64,000 nt of DNA from Membranipora membranacea (GCA_914767715.1 OU612066.1:12035001-12099000), one strand, 5' to 3'. Counted from the first letter of the stretch, positions 37,711-51,539 are shown. A program made the numbers and translations. Notes: generated from the sequence alone by a model not told the origin.

Positions 37711-38326
37711 TCTTGCACAACAATCTAGAAAATAAATAATTATATTGCTGACCAAAATAATTCAAGCTTAAAATTCTTATCTTTTTGATTCAGTTTACTT
37801 CAGCCTGTGTATGAAAATAAGCCGAACGCCACAACGGCTGCAACACCAACATGAATTGTGAATTGTCAGTGCTTTGTCAGTGAAAGTGTAACTAGACACC
37901 GACTAGGTTTCTCTTTACATGAATGATTATTATTTTCATGAGTTGGAATATGTCATGTTCAAAATAAAGAATAAACTTGCATGTAAGATCTGTTTTATAC
38001 AATTTTTCACTTGGCTACATATCCACCCAAAAACTGGAGCCAAAAAATTGTATCTAAAAATGGTTGCTCAGAAGCTCAACCTGGTCATTTTGGCATTTAA
38101 TCACTCGGAGACGTCATTCATCTATAGCGGTGGAGATCTCACAGATTGTGGCTGGCTTTTATTGTTGTTGTGGATTTACTCATGCCTTCATACTGGCTTA
38201 GCCTTATCCCAAAAGCCTCTTTTTTTCTTGTTTGTGACAAACAAAAAAGTGGCCCTTGACATAAGGTTATAATCGCTTGGAGTGATCACCAGAAACTTTC
38301 TTTCATAATTTTAATGGTATATTAGC

Positions 38327-38459
38327 AACATCAGTGAAGGATGACATGCTGAGATGGGGCCTGTCGGATGAAGATGTTGATGAAAGAATAAAATGGCACT
38401 CTCTGATAGAACTTGGTGCCCTGCAGGACCGCCACCCATCCCTGAACATGGCGGACTAG
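38327..38459 (+). mobile_element. Possible LINE reverse-transcriptase tail fragment
   Basis: An open stretch reads VKDDMLRWGLSDEDVDERIKW, then RHPSLN, and ends at TAG 38457-38459. The V-x-x-D-x-x-x-W-G-L-x-x-E-D-x-x-x-R-x-x-W pattern is typical of the C-terminal end of LINE-type polyproteins. A 5'-truncated copy is likely. The rest of the element was not found, and the call rests on one short motif. Confidence 0.35.
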
Positions 38460-38638
38460 GAGAGAAAGGTGAGAATTAGCAACATCATGATGAATTCTTT
38501 GAACACTGGTTGTGGGACTTAGGTCTACTCTGATAGACATGTACCATGTGATTGAGTGGCTGTCAGATGAATCAGAAGCTATGCAGGGACGGTGTACTGT
38601 AAGTAATGATGTATTGAAGACCAACCTCCCTTATAATC

Positions 38639-39175
38639 CGGTAACTGTAAATTGCTGAACAGGCTGAACAGCTGAACAGAATTTCTCAGACTAAAATTAT
38701 TATTTGTATTCTTTCCTCTGGCTGAATATCACTTCTCAAACACATCCCTCCAATCCAAATGATTTAACAAGTCACTAAGTTACTTTTGGAACCTAATATA
38801 ACCGATTTAGGGCAAGCAAATGAAGCAATCAATGTGCCAATTCTGACAAAATCAGATGGCGTTCAGGTAACCAGAAAAATTATACAGCTAAACTTTCCGT
38901 CTAGCCAGTCTTGACAAGCTTTGTTATGGGGGGGGGGGGCTTTTAGTTCCACCCCAACGAAGCTTGCCAATACAAGTTACTTTCCATCCATTCGCTAGAG
39001 TAATGCCGAAAAAATCGAATGAAACTAAGGCGAATGAAAACTTAAAATAGACAAATTAATGAGCAGAATATAAGGAATTGTCCAGGCTTATGCAAAATTA
39101 GTCAATCATGTAAAGAATGAAACAAATAGTAGTCTGAGAAATTCTGTTCAGCTGTTCAGCAATTTACAGTTACCG
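38639..39175. mobile_element. 537-bp Mutator-like non-autonomous element, 9-bp TSD
   Basis: Terminal inverted repeats of about 75 bp start CGGTAACTGTAAATTGCTGA and end in the complement ...GCAATTTACAGTTACCG. Both sides carry the exact 9-bp direct repeat CTTATAATC (38630-38638 and 39176-39184). The interior has no transposase. A smaller hairpin of the 27534 family is nested at about 38913-38966. Confidence 0.88.
38913..38966. mobile_element. Nested hairpin with poly-G loop
   Basis: TTGACAAGCTTTGTT and CAACGAAGCTTGCCAA arms flank a G11-12 run and CCACCCC. The core matches the element at 27534-27616. It sits inside the 537-bp element, so it inserted later. Confidence 0.6.
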
Positions 39176-39275
39176 CTTATAATCATTTACAAGTATAGTA
39201 TGTAGTTCACTCCCTCTAGCCAGTCCTACTAAAGGGCTATTGTTAGTGTTGGCAAGCTGCTGCATAGCATAGAAT

Positions 39276-39363
39276 CGTGGGCCCCTGGGACTTACATGTC
39301 TTTACTTTGCCAATGATAGTGGACATTGGCAAAGTAAAGACATGAAAGTCCCAGGGGCCCATG
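39276..39363. mobile_element. 88-bp hairpin MITE, hAT-like (8-bp TSD)
   Basis: CGTGGGCCCCTGGGAC...TTTACTTTGCCAATG and its inverted copy form an almost perfect hairpin around a loop of about 8 bases. It is flanked by exact CATAGAAT (39268-39275 and 39364-39371). A lone left arm of the same family is at 40579-40622. Confidence 0.85.
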
Positions 39364-40578
39364 CATAGAATATCATAGATAGATAGACAAAGAGTACAAT
39401 GTGATTATATGGGCAGGTCTAGCCTGTGACTGCTGTGACTGTGAGTCACAGGTATATTCCAAAACCTGGGACTTTGGCAATGTTTGACTGGCCCCCTTGT
39501 TTGTCAAACAGGTTTTGGAGTAGACCTGTGCTGTGAGTGCAAGATATTATTAGATAAGCCTAAGGAGGAAGGACTGGAGTGAACATTCATTGTAGTTGCT
39601 ACAAACATTGTCATTTATTGTTGTTACATAACTTAAACCATACATATTAATGCTGCTGTGTCCCCAACAATGAGTTCTCTATCATGTAGAGGGTGTGCCC
39701 TCATATGTTAGAATTGTTGCCATTTTAATCATGTGGATTTCTCACTGATGCTAAAAGAAAACTATTCATGCTGAAATCAAAAGTGAAACTCAGTCTGATT
39801 TCATGCTTGGCGATTAATAACTTACAGATAGACATGACGCCAATCACTACAAACAAGTTGTTGAGCCGGATATCCTTCAAAGTTTCTTTAATTGCAACTG
39901 ATGCACCGTTACAACAGGAACAAAAAATGTAAACAAATCTGTGCAATAAATTAGAGGAAATAATGTTAAGATGACAAGCTGTTCAACACTTCAGTAGACA
40001 AGTTCTGAAAATTCCATGTTGGCTTTTCCTCACTTCTAATCTGCTAATAAAGGTGCTGTTGGTCCGTTTACTATCCTGTCTTTCAGCAGAACACAACTAC
40101 TTCATGGTTACCATATACAACAATTAGAAGGTAAAGAATATAGGCTTGCCTAGGTGAGTAAATAACTAATAAGTGAGACTCAAGAGGCTTGCAGTGACTT
40201 GTTTTGTCACTTCCACCAATGATGGTTTAGTTCATTGCTTCCACTCCACCTCTTGCTTTCCTCTCCTGAAACTTGTCTTTAACTCAACATATTGGATTTT
40301 AAAACAGGCTGAGCATTTGAAAATACCCATATTTAACCTACACAGGACCGTTAAAAAAGAGATATGAAAGCTGTCTTTATGACATTCAAGTTTAGGAAAA
40401 CACACATATATATACATGGACAGCAGATTTCTCAGATGAGATAGGCCATCCCAATGAGTTGGTTTGCATTGGATAGGCTAGTTCTCAATTGATTGAACCA
40501 TCAATAGAAATGCAAAAACGGCTGGTATGAATGTTCTGGAATCTCAGCTTGGAACGGTCTGATCCTGTTGGGACACAA

Positions 40579-40622
40579 GCATGGGCCCATGGGACATGCA
40601 TGCTTTTACTTTGCCAATGTCC
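40579..40622 (+). mobile_element. Half copy of the 39276 hairpin family
   Basis: GCATGGGCCCATGGGACATG...TTTACTTTGCCAATGTCC matches one arm of the 88-bp element without a second arm nearby. It is a truncated copy or part of a longer parent element. Confidence 0.6.
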
Positions 40623-40848
40623 AGTATCAACCATACTGGATGGATGAATGAATTCTTATGGGCAAAAGGTGATGTTAGGCTCCTGAATGCTATTCCCATG
40701 TATCTCGAGTCACACAAACGCAGGGAAGGATGTAACTATAAAGTGTATTTATCTTTCAGGCAACAAAATGATCTGAGAGGTATTGGAGGGACTCTTGTTA
40801 CCTTTTGACACTTTTATCAGATACTTTTAAATCTACTAAATCAGCAAG

Positions 40849-43800
40849 ATGTTCAGACGATTTACTGGAATGCTCAACAGTGCTGTTGAGGCGGTAAGTT
40901 GTGTTATCCAAATCAAGAAGTTCCATCCCCCTTTGTACAGATTTTATGATGTTTCTGGTCATAGTTTAGCGCTAGAGTACGATTAGTATCCTTAGGATTG
41001 AGAGCAGAAGTTTCCACATACTTTATCAGATTAAAAGTTCAAATAATATAGCTCAGTAAAAGGCCTATCCAAGTCATAGATGGTTCTTATAAACAGCTTA
41101 AAAGCAAAGGCTTACAATAAATCTTCTGTAATCTTGGGTCTTGAATGATGGAAGGCCTAGTTCTAGTAACTGAACTTTCGGTAGAGGCGCTCATTGCTAC
41201 AAAGTCTTATAATCCTGGTATTGGTCAGTACCCTGTATATGACATTGCAATCATAATTTATGTCGGATGTTTTCAAAACCTGCATAGGGTGTTGCCTTTC
41301 CATTACCTCCCCGTCTATTAAGGTGTATGTCACAGCCATAATACCCCTGGATGGTCAGTAGTTTAAGTTAATCACTAATTGCTATGGCTTTGCTTTGCAT
41401 GAGGTGTCGCTTAAAGAGCCAAGGTAAAACATTATTCAATATCATCCATTGACTCCATATGATCTCATCCCATTGCTCTGACAATTGACAAATTGACTCT
41501 CTTCACAAGCTTTGTGGGATTGGTGCTTAGTGCCGTCTGTAGCCTTGCTCTGCAATCAGTTTTGTTTACGGCAACAAAAAAACTAAGCACTAGGCTGCTA
41601 CACCCACCCAGAAATCCTTGTCAAGTCAGGGAATATATTGCATTGTATGACTGCTCAGTTACATAAGATTGTTTTGCTTTACCATGCATTGTAGACTTCA
41701 AGTCAGGTATCAATAATCGCTTTATTTCCCCCACAAAGAACCCAATGCCATGTTATCTAACCACCATTACTTCAAGATAAGATATTTTATCTATGCCTCA
41801 TTCTGTCCAGAAAAGGCAAAGAGCTGCAGAGAGACCAGAATTTGAAAAAGACGTTTAGTTTATGTGGCCCTGGCCTAGTGCTGAATATGTATTCCCCCTT
41901 TTCTTGTTGCCCATCGTGATTATGTTTGGATACCGGGGATCAGTAGTATTGTTTTGTTGTCTGCTTCTCTTTACTCATCTCTAGATTTTGTTACATATTT
42001 TCACCAGTGAATGAAAAGAAATTAAGCAAAATCATGAATGCTGTGCCCTGACTTTTTTTCCATGCTCATAAAACTGTTTCCCAAGATAACTAGTATCCGA
42101 ATTATTTTAGCAGCCATTCTGGCTCCTTGATCCGTGTTGCTCAAACCTTCTGCATGATGTTCATCTATTTTCATCATAAACAATGTGATATTGATGTTGC
42201 ATGATGATGTATTTGCCCAGCTTGAATAGTCTACCCATATTGTGAGATTTATTTAATAAGCATAATTTTCACTTTTATACAGCTGGCACCCAATCAACCT
42301 CTGCAAGATGATTTTATATTCCACTGGAAAGCTGTTACCAGCTTCTTCTTGGAGAATAGAGGTAAGATTCAGCTGCAATATACTGAAATGCTCGTCAAGG
42401 GTCGAAAATATATTGTATGCTTTGCTCTCAAACAGATCATGTGGCTTGAACTTATAGCGAATAACACCCTCTGAGCAAGGAAGTTAATCGCTATTGGTTG
42501 TTTGACCTTACTTATGGTGTAATCAGTCTTATCAAGGTCTTCCATCGTTACTGTTAGTCAGACCAGAGGGCTAACTGAAACTTGCAGAGATTTTCAAATA
42601 AAGCACCTACTCTATTTTATCAGACTTCTTTTATGAATAGATCTGTTGACAAACATTGGTTGTTGTTTGGCTTCTAAGTGCATTCATAATAACTCTTTAT
42701 TGATTTGTTTGTATTTGTACAATGCATTTGATTACATTTGGGCAAGAAATCCAGTTAAAATATTTTAATCCCCCCCCCCATCTATCAGTCTAGATTGTTC
42801 ATTCATTTCAATCATATTTCGTTGGCAAAGTGTTACTAGCAAGTTCTAGCCCCAAAAGTTCTTATTCTTTGCTCCGCTACATTTTCAAACATCTTGGACC
42901 TCGACTACGTATTATGGCATAATCATGCTACTCCAACATTCACAATTTAATTTCATTGACTGTATTCATATTGTTATTAGATGCAAAAAGTCCGATTGAA
43001 GAGACAAACATTCCGACACATCTACAGAATATGATTGATATCCTGATACACGAAGAGAACCAGGATGATAGTGGCAGTACAGGTCCCTGTATGGAGTACC
43101 TACTACATCATAAACTATTAGAAACTCTGTACACGATAGGTAGAGCTGATGTAGGTATTTAAAGTGGTTGTTTCTCTTAACCCCACAAAAGTATTGGACA
43201 AATATTGCCTGTTTTGGTCCTCTGTAAAAAAGCAGTTTGAGTATTTTGGTTTCTTGCCAAAACCATCTTATCTTACTCAACAATGGTTGGTAGCCAAAGA
43301 CCTTACTTCGGCATACCTGTGTGTGTACAGAACCATGTCACCTGGCTACTTTTCGTTCGTTTAAGGGGTACAAAAAAGTAACCGCTTGACAAGTCTTGAG
43401 TTTTCATAACACCATCTGTACTTATCTCATATGAGCTTACGTGTCGACACTTGTATTAAAGTTGGCGTACTGTCATTGACAGATTTGGGCACTCTGACTA
43501 GTAATTGCCTTTTGTTATATATCTCTCTTTTATAAGGTAGAGAGGTATCCTTGATAGCTTCCTGATGGAATAATAGGTTGTAGTGGAAATTACTCTAAAT
43601 TATCTATAATCATATCCCTGAGTATGGTGTTGACATCTCACCACACCTTGCGGACTAACCCTACACATTTTAACACTCACATCTTACAATCTTTAGTGTA
43701 TTTTATATGATTGCAGTGCCCTCCAGGTATGAAACAGAAGGTCTTACTATTCTTCACCAATCTACTATCTAAGATACAACAGCCTGTGTTACCCCATGTT

Positions 43801-46800
43801 AATGTCTTCAAAGCTGTACATGTAAGTCTTACTAGTGTTTGCCCTAGAGGAGTAAATGTTAGACAGTGGGGTGGATTAATGTCAGCTGGCGCTTAATTTT
43901 GGCTAGCTGAGTTGGGAGTCTAAAAAGAGCAAATAGGGTGAGCAAGTGTCAGCTAGCCTCAGATTTGGCTATTTCAGTTCTATGGGGAACTTTTCCTCTT
44001 ATTGATGCTTATCTCCTCTAAACCATAAGTCCAAACTAAGATATTGCCAATGTACAAGCCGCCTTCTGTCATACTACCAAACAATGGGTGGTATTGTGTC
44101 ATTAATTTTCCTTTTATCAGAGAACCAAGGAGATAGATACTAGTTTGAATAGGTATGCAGCAATGCAATGACTAATTAGCCCTATATTTTTAAAATTATG
44201 AATGGTGATGCTTCATGAGTGTTAATCCCTGTGACTGGCACATGTCTTCATTGTTCTAAGATTAAACAATAAAATATCTTATCATGAAAGCTTCCCAGTC
44301 GAAGTCAGATAATCTTATAGCTATGTCTGACCTCACCCGGTCTCTCTATGCTGTAAAGTGAAGATATAAGACATGATCAGATATGGCTTGATCACAGTGT
44401 TCTCTGGCTTCTCAAGGTGTCACATAGGGTTTAGAACGGCATCACATAGGGTTTAGAGATGTTTATTAAATGTCTCCGAAAAATTTGTAACTTTGTCAGA
44501 GTATGCTGTATAGTTGATGTGAAAGTTTTAAATGAGCTGATCACCAGTGATTTGGACACGGGGCTGATTTTGGTAGGTTTAAGTTTGTGAAAACTGAATT
44601 TAAGCCACACTGCATCTTGTGATTTCTCCATGGAGATGACAAGCTTATTGTCACGAGTTGTCGAAAAAGTTTCAATAATTTTTCCCTTCTTTCTATTATT
44701 CACTCATCTCCTGTTTTGTTTCCACTTCCAAGTTCCGCAATTGTTGGAACCATGGGCCGTCACTATGTTATCATTTGACCATGCTGTATCATTGGTTCAT
44801 ACTGTACGCTTATCATTTATTCCTTCTCTATTCTATAACTTTGTAATATTGTTGACATTACAGAAGTTAATACGAGTATGCGGTGAGATAAAAGCCTCAC
44901 CGACCGAGGTGGAGGAGATGCAGTTCCTCTGTACTGTCTGCGCTAAACTAAAGGCTCATCCTCATGTAGTCAACTTCTTCCTCGAGGTTTGTAGAGACAA
45001 TATCATCTCAATATGTATATATATATATATATATATTATATATGTTATTATACAAACCATATTGTGAGTTTGCGTTGTTTAGAGTTGAGATATATGGATG
45101 TGTCTTTGTTACTTTTTGTTTGAGTGTTGGAATTAGGAGTTGGGCTGGTACATTGTGTCCATATCTTGGAGATGCTGCCTGCCATCTGTTAATTTCTCCA
45201 TTGAATGGAATTTATTACTCTGCTAAAATCTTTTCTGGGATGTTGATTGGATAGTGTATTATTGTGAGAGGTTATTTCATTTGAGCTCGATAAATAGTTC
45301 TCCTCTTTGTCATGGGTTTTTCCTTCATTTTCTGCAAACATGTTTTTCTTTAGAGATTTTGCTATTGCATATGATGGTCTTGCAGCAAAATTTGGCCATA
45401 TAGTAATAGCGTGTTGTATGCCAATTCTGTGTGGATCCCGAGCTTGGGCCAAATACACACCAATATAACATTATATAATATGTCATTGTGCATCAACATG
45501 GGCCTACATTATCATGCTGGTCCTATCATGATGATACCCTCATGATTGGACAGATAATGCACAGAAGCCAGTGTTACAGCTGAAGCCTACCTACCATACT
45601 CAGCCTTGTTTATATTGTTGGTGCCCCATAGCTAGCATGTTTTCGAATGGGATAAACTGCACCATGTTATTATAATGGTTGTTGGGACCTCTATTGAAGA
45701 TACTTCTTGAGCTAATTTTCAGTTGCAGCATATAATAGTAACCCTATTTCGTAAGAAGCCCTACTTGTTGCCGATTCTGCCCATGATGTAGCCAATTCAG
45801 CCCCATGACTTTATATCCTCCCGACTTATTTTGTCAGTATTTTCGTATGTTACATGTAGATGTCCCTCATGTCTCGGGCCTATGGTAGTGTACAGGTTTG
45901 TATTTCAGCTAACACATAAACAAAATAAACCCTCAATCTCTTCTGTACTTATTTTAATACTGCATTGCTGCTGCGCTGCCACATTTTTGTTAGGTTATGT
46001 CCCCGTTTGGTTTTACTTGGCATGCATGTTGAGGTTTTTATTTTTCACAATTGCTAGCCTGAGGATCAAAATCCAATTTGAAAGTTTAAGGAGTTAACCA
46101 GCATGTTTTTTCAATGGTGTAGTCCACCTGAGTGCTAAAAACTGCATTTGCATTGAGTAGGAAAAACCATTGTAGTTCGCAGTTTTTAGTTCATAACTAG
46201 ATGAGCACATATTATTGGCTTCTATGCCAGAGCCTGCATGTGAATATAAAAAGTGTTTTTCATCCGCAATATTAATAACTGGTGAATATATATGACGGTA
46301 TTTCATTGCTTGGGAAGGGCAAGTTTTAAAGCATTTTGGGTGAGAACCTCTTGACTATTGACTCTTGACTACTGTTACCCATTTCTTTGGTTGTGGAATG
46401 CAAATTTCAACCATGTGCTGCATAGCTGCTGCGCTCACAACAGTACTAATATTAGATTGAGTCTGTTATGTAAATCATAGATTGCACTATATGCCGCCAA
46501 ATTAGTAGGAGCTTCAGTATATTATAGAAAGCATCGTAACCTTTAACCTGGGCTGAAGGTGTCTGCTACTCAGAACTGTACAAAGTTTCAAAAAATTATT
46601 GCTAATCGTGCTCTACATTTCTTTCATATAGGAGGCCAAAGCCAATGCACAGAAACTCGGCCAAGGTGATGGGAAGCAGGTGGAGTTTGGATTGGTTGAT
46701 GCTCTACTGTCAATGAGTCATAGTGCAGTGAGTCATCATTATCATCCGGTCACTATCTCACGGAAGTTATAGTTATAAATGCAAATGACGATAGACCAGT

Positions 46801-49800
46801 CCCAATGGTAGAATGTCCTGTCCTGCTTTTATACTGCTGAATTTTTTCTTCCCATGCCTTTGCTCTTGCAAAAAAAAGATGCTAATTATAAGGACAAATA
46901 AATCGCATCGCACCTGAGGCTCTTAATTGATGCTTTGGGAATAAGCAGGAAATCTGTTGCTGTAGCTTCAAATTAGCGCACTTTGTATATTAAGACATAT
47001 TTCACTGATTTTAGGATAGCCGAGTTGCTATGAAATGTTGTGAAGGTTTGATATTGCTGACCAGCTTACCAGAAGAGGCTGCAGCTAAGGCCATACTAGA
47101 CAACACTAAATTCCTACATGAGATTACTAACTGGCTCAATACAGCTTACATAAACCTACCCAGAAACATTGACTCCGCTAATGTGGATATGGTGGAGGCC
47201 AGATGGGGGTAAGTTAATGTAATGTGATTAGGGGGCATCTGCTCCTAAGGGTAAATTTCTAGGCATAGTAGCGTCCTATGCCATAACGTCCTAAACCATG
47301 TCCATGTCTGCCTGAATTTTTCAGTGATGACTTTTCTACAAAGGAAACTACTGTCCAGATTATGGACGTTATAAATACTTGAGTAACCAACTCCGCTATG
47401 CACAGACCTTGCTTGCTCTGTATTCTTCATGTGTTCTGTTCAATATCTTGGCTTTATTAATCTGGCTAAGCTTTGAAGGTTTTATATTATGTGTGCATTA
47501 TTCTCTGCTTATAGTATTGATCATATGAGATCGAGTGAAGCCTCGTTTCCTGGTCAGCGCCATGTTGTCAACTTTTTATCTTTATTCGACTACTGCAACA
47601 TACTAATAAAGGAAGCCCATCCTCAAATAGCACAGCAGCTAGTCATAGCTATACGTAAACAATTCCTTGAGCCGGCTCTGAAACCTGATCTAATGAAAGA
47701 GTAAGTTATTTTTTTATTCAGAAATCAGATTATCACTGATAGTTAATTCTTCAAGGTGTTTCACATTTCCCTAAATGCATTTGTTTCTTCTTATTTTGTT
47801 ATTGCTGTTTCTGCTGCATGTTATTCTTTCCTCTTGATTCAACATATTTGCCAAGCCTTGTGTCACTAGCCTTGTCGCGTGGCCACTGGCTTTGGTTTTT
47901 TTTATTAGCTTGAGCCAAGAAAACCAAAACCCGTAGCCACGCGACGAGGCTATTGTGTCACACTGATCAGCAGGCCCCATACCAAGGAAATCCTGTTTTA
48001 ATTTTGTGTAATTGTGTTTTAGCTCAGAGGAACATTTTATGGCAGCCACAGCCTACCTAACTAAAATCCTACAGTTTGTGGATACAGATTTACTGAACAG
48101 AGAGATGAGCTATTTTATATTTGAGATAAACCTTGAGCCCAGTCAGAGAACACTTAGTCAGACTCTTATAGAGAGATGCGATGATCCATCAGAAACGGTG
48201 AGAATCTTTAAATATTTAAAGTATTTAAAAACAAAAGCAGGTATATTGCTTTGCTGCATTCCACATACAATACAATATGATAAAATACGATACACTCATA
48301 TTGTATAAGTTTGTCGTATGAAGGAACTTAGCTTTGTCGATTGAATATTATTCAACCAAACAGCTGCTTTGATTCCTGGGGTTATCATATTGTACCTGTG
48401 AATTTGATGAGAATTTTATCATCCTTTGTCATGTGTCGGTGATAAGACCCCTTGAATTTGGCTCACATTTCTAACCAACATGTAAACTTGTTTTATTCCA
48501 ATCTTTATTTACACTCAAGTTTATATGAGTGATCTAATTTTGGCAGGATTGCATATTCACCAACCAGACCATTGCTTCAATAAAGGGGCAGGGAAATTGC
48601 ATAAATTAATTTGCAGTATAAATTTGTTTTACTAATAGACGTATTGTCATTGAATGATTACAAACCAAAGATTCTAAACATCTTGTACCATTCAGCCTCT
48701 AGTGAGGACACTATAGTAACTATTGATATCCATTCATTCATGTATTTTTGATGCAGGTTGGAAGTCTGAACTTGAAGCTATTTGACTCATTACTTCAAAA
48801 GCCTTGTGAGCTTACAGTCATGGAGTTGTTTGCTCGTTTTTTGATACCCCGGGGATATTATGACTCCAGTAAGTCATCTAATACTTCGAAAAACGATGAA
48901 TCAGGGGAGACAAGTCATGAAACCGTAACAGAAGGTGATGAAGATAGGATTACTCCTACACCTCTGGCGACGCCAATGTCTCCTGGTATGTAGGAAAAAA
49001 GAGTTATGTCCGAAACTCCCTGGTAGAAATGCTGATGACATGGTAATGTTGCCATTTTGGGTAAACAGCCTCCACAGTCATTGAATTTTCTTACTACCAC
49101 AGTTGTTCGAGAACTGATTGTTGCTTTTAATGAGGATTTAAAACCAGTTTTTTTCTGATTCCAACCAGATTTCGATCCCATGATGATTATAATGTTGGAA
49201 TCTGACTCTTCTATCTACTTATGGGATAGATACATATTTAATGTATTGTTGTCGCTGTTATGTTGTAGATTTAGAGACAGAGTACGCTAAGCTATTTGAA
49301 GCCGAAGAAGAGAATAATGAACCTTCAATCCCAGTTACTACTATAGTAGATTAGTAAGTAGATCTATAGTGACATTTACAATAACCGCGGCAATCTCTAC
49401 TGAATATATGAGATGCAGTCATCTTAGGACAAGAAACTTGGTTTAATTGGAGGAATAGTCTCCCAATGTCAATGTATGGATATCCCTTTATACCCATAGT
49501 CCTGTAATATCTACCTTTTATTATGTCCCGTCTCATAAGATATTTATGTAAATACTTTTATGATATTGTAGTTACCTGAATTTAGTCCCTGACTCGCTGA
49601 AGTCATCGTATCAGCTGTCAGACTCTGGATATGATGTCTACCTTAACGACGCTCACAAACAGGTAAGTCATCAAAACATTGAAAGCTCCTCGTCATGTTA
49701 ATCTGTTGTGATGTAGATCAGTTTGATTTCTGATGGTCAAGTCTTGATGGGGCTGTGCTTCGATACAAAATTTTATCAACAACTTCAGAAAAGAGACATG

Positions 49801-51539
49801 AAATGGTCAAAATGTCAACTTGATTCAACTACCACTACATGCTCTGCAATCGAATTAAGTGGTCTCCTATATCTTTCACACTTTTCACTTATTTTGGTCT
49901 ATATTTCAGTTTGCTGATATGAACTTACTGTGCTCATCGTGGAAATGGGACATGGAGGCGGTCACACCCGTCGAGCAAAGCTCAGAATTCTTCGAAGGAC
50001 CATTTCTTCGTATCCTATTTGGAAGGATGGCCCAAATGACAGAACAGGTATTAACCTCTGATTTCTCTCTCTCTCTTTTTTATGATGGGAGAAATTTATT
50101 GTAACCTGCCTTTAGTCATTGCCAACTGTCATTTATCAGCCAGATATGTCTTCAAGCCAATAAAGATTTTTATATCAAATCTCAGACTGCAATGGAAAAT
50201 TTTATTTTAGTTGATATTGAATCAAGTTAGAATTGGAGAATGTCTATGAAACAATTTTTCATTACAAGAATCCCTGTATTTTGATTTCCAATAGGTAATA
50301 TTAATTTCTATTTTTTCTCTTCAGTCATACAACACAAATCTCTTACTGACATCATTGATCTCAAAGATAGCTCTATTACCACATAAACATGTACACGAAT
50401 ACCTACTGAACCCATTGGTGCCATTGCGGGACGGTGTTACCAATCTCTGTACAGCTTTCACTGAAGTAAGTAGAAATTTGGGCTTTTAAACTTTTCTGCA
50501 TACATTCAGACCTTTAAAAATGGCAATTTTAGTAGAAATAAGGCGTGGCCTGAATTAGCGGCATTAGAATTCATTGAGATTTGGCTAAAGGGACCTACAC
50601 TGCGCTTTAAATTAACAGGAGATCTGAAATATAAAGTGTGAATTAGTTAGTATACTGCACTTTATACATGCAACATACAATATATAGTATAGTATACACC
50701 AACCAACGTTAAACTCATTTCAGAACATCCTACAGTCTTAAACCTCTACTTTTAATTGCACTAAAGTGAGGTATCATCACCTGTTAAGAGAAAACCATAG
50801 CTTTGCTTATGATCATCCTATTTCATTCTCTATAAATTATTCATATAATTTTATATTCTACCTTGACTTAACAGTTGTTAGATCTGGTAACAGTACATGC
50901 TAAGAACTGCAGGGATATCTCACAGAAACTCATCAAGAAGAGAAATCTACTGATGGGTGTGTTTGGAGGAGATCTCAGGTAAGCTTTTATTCTGATATGA
51001 GTTATTCACGTGTGAGCATTTCGTAGCATCAGCTGGTATAACATTATCTTTTAATTAAAATTTCATTTTTTATAGAAATAAGTTGCGTTTAAATGATAAT
51101 TTCGTCCCATGGGCAAGGGTCCCAATTTGCAAAAGGCTAATGTGTTAATTTGGTAGTTTTTGTAAACGTTTCTGGTTCCCAATGATAGAGGGCGTCACTC
51201 CCAATCTATATCAAGGCAAGATTTATACTTATATGATGATTATACGTCTGTAATATGATATTTTTCTGAGTCTTAAAATATCTGATGATACAGATTGGTT
51301 GGAAGAAACTTACTGAAGAGAGTGTAACATAGCTAATATGTTAATTGCCAGGTAAATGATGTGGGGTAGGTAAGTCTAACATCTGGGTACTCAATCTTCA
51401 TATGGTGAACATATTTTGTACTATTTTCAGCGATATAACCGCAGACGAAGACAGATTCCTTGGTGCTATAATCGTATTAGAAGAATTCTGTAAAGAGCTA
51501 GCGGCTATATCCTTCGCTAAACATCACATACTATTTTAG
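40849..51539 (+). CDS. FHIP2: FHIP2 (FAM160B) FTS-Hook-interacting protein
   Basis: Sixteen exons: 40849-40893, 42283-42361, 42981-43150, 43717-43821, 44864-44986, 46632-46727, 47015-47208, 47515-47700, 48023-48197, 48757-48985, 49269-49353, 49572-49662, 49910-50047, 50325-50465, 50875-50978, 51431-51539. All phases join and the product is 689 residues (human FHIP2A about 765). FHIP proteins bind FTS and Hook adaptors and help link cargo such as Rab1 vesicles to dynein; this comes from the family. Conserved marks are [108 protein letters not shown] and [18 protein letters not shown] near the end. Short disordered acidic and Thr/Pro stretches sit where vertebrate FHIP2 has longer loops, which explains most of the length difference. 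The start is supported by the conserved N-terminus. Confidence 0.95.
45017..45042. repeat. TA microsatellite
   Basis: (TA)n run in FHIP2 intron 5. Confidence 0.85.
47867..47952. mobile_element. 86-bp hairpin MITE, copy 2 (Mutator-like, 9-bp TSD)
   Basis: TAGCCTTGTCGCGTGGCCAC...GTAGCCACGCGACGAGGCTA inverted ends enclose the GGCTTTGGTTTT / AAAACCAAAACCC arms. Exact 9-bp direct repeats TTGTGTCAC lie at 47858-47866 and 47953-47961. Same family as 14222-14300. It lies in FHIP2 intron 8. Confidence 0.9.

Larger units (their letters stand above)
37711..40848. other. Spacer between PGS1 copy B and FHIP2, transposon-rich
   Basis: Apart from the elements listed separately there is a short inverted pair at about 39456-39526 (CCAAAACCTG / CAGGTTTTGG). 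PGS1 copy B and FHIP2 point away from each other, so both promoters should lie here. I see no clear TATA box or other core element. Confidence 0.4.
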
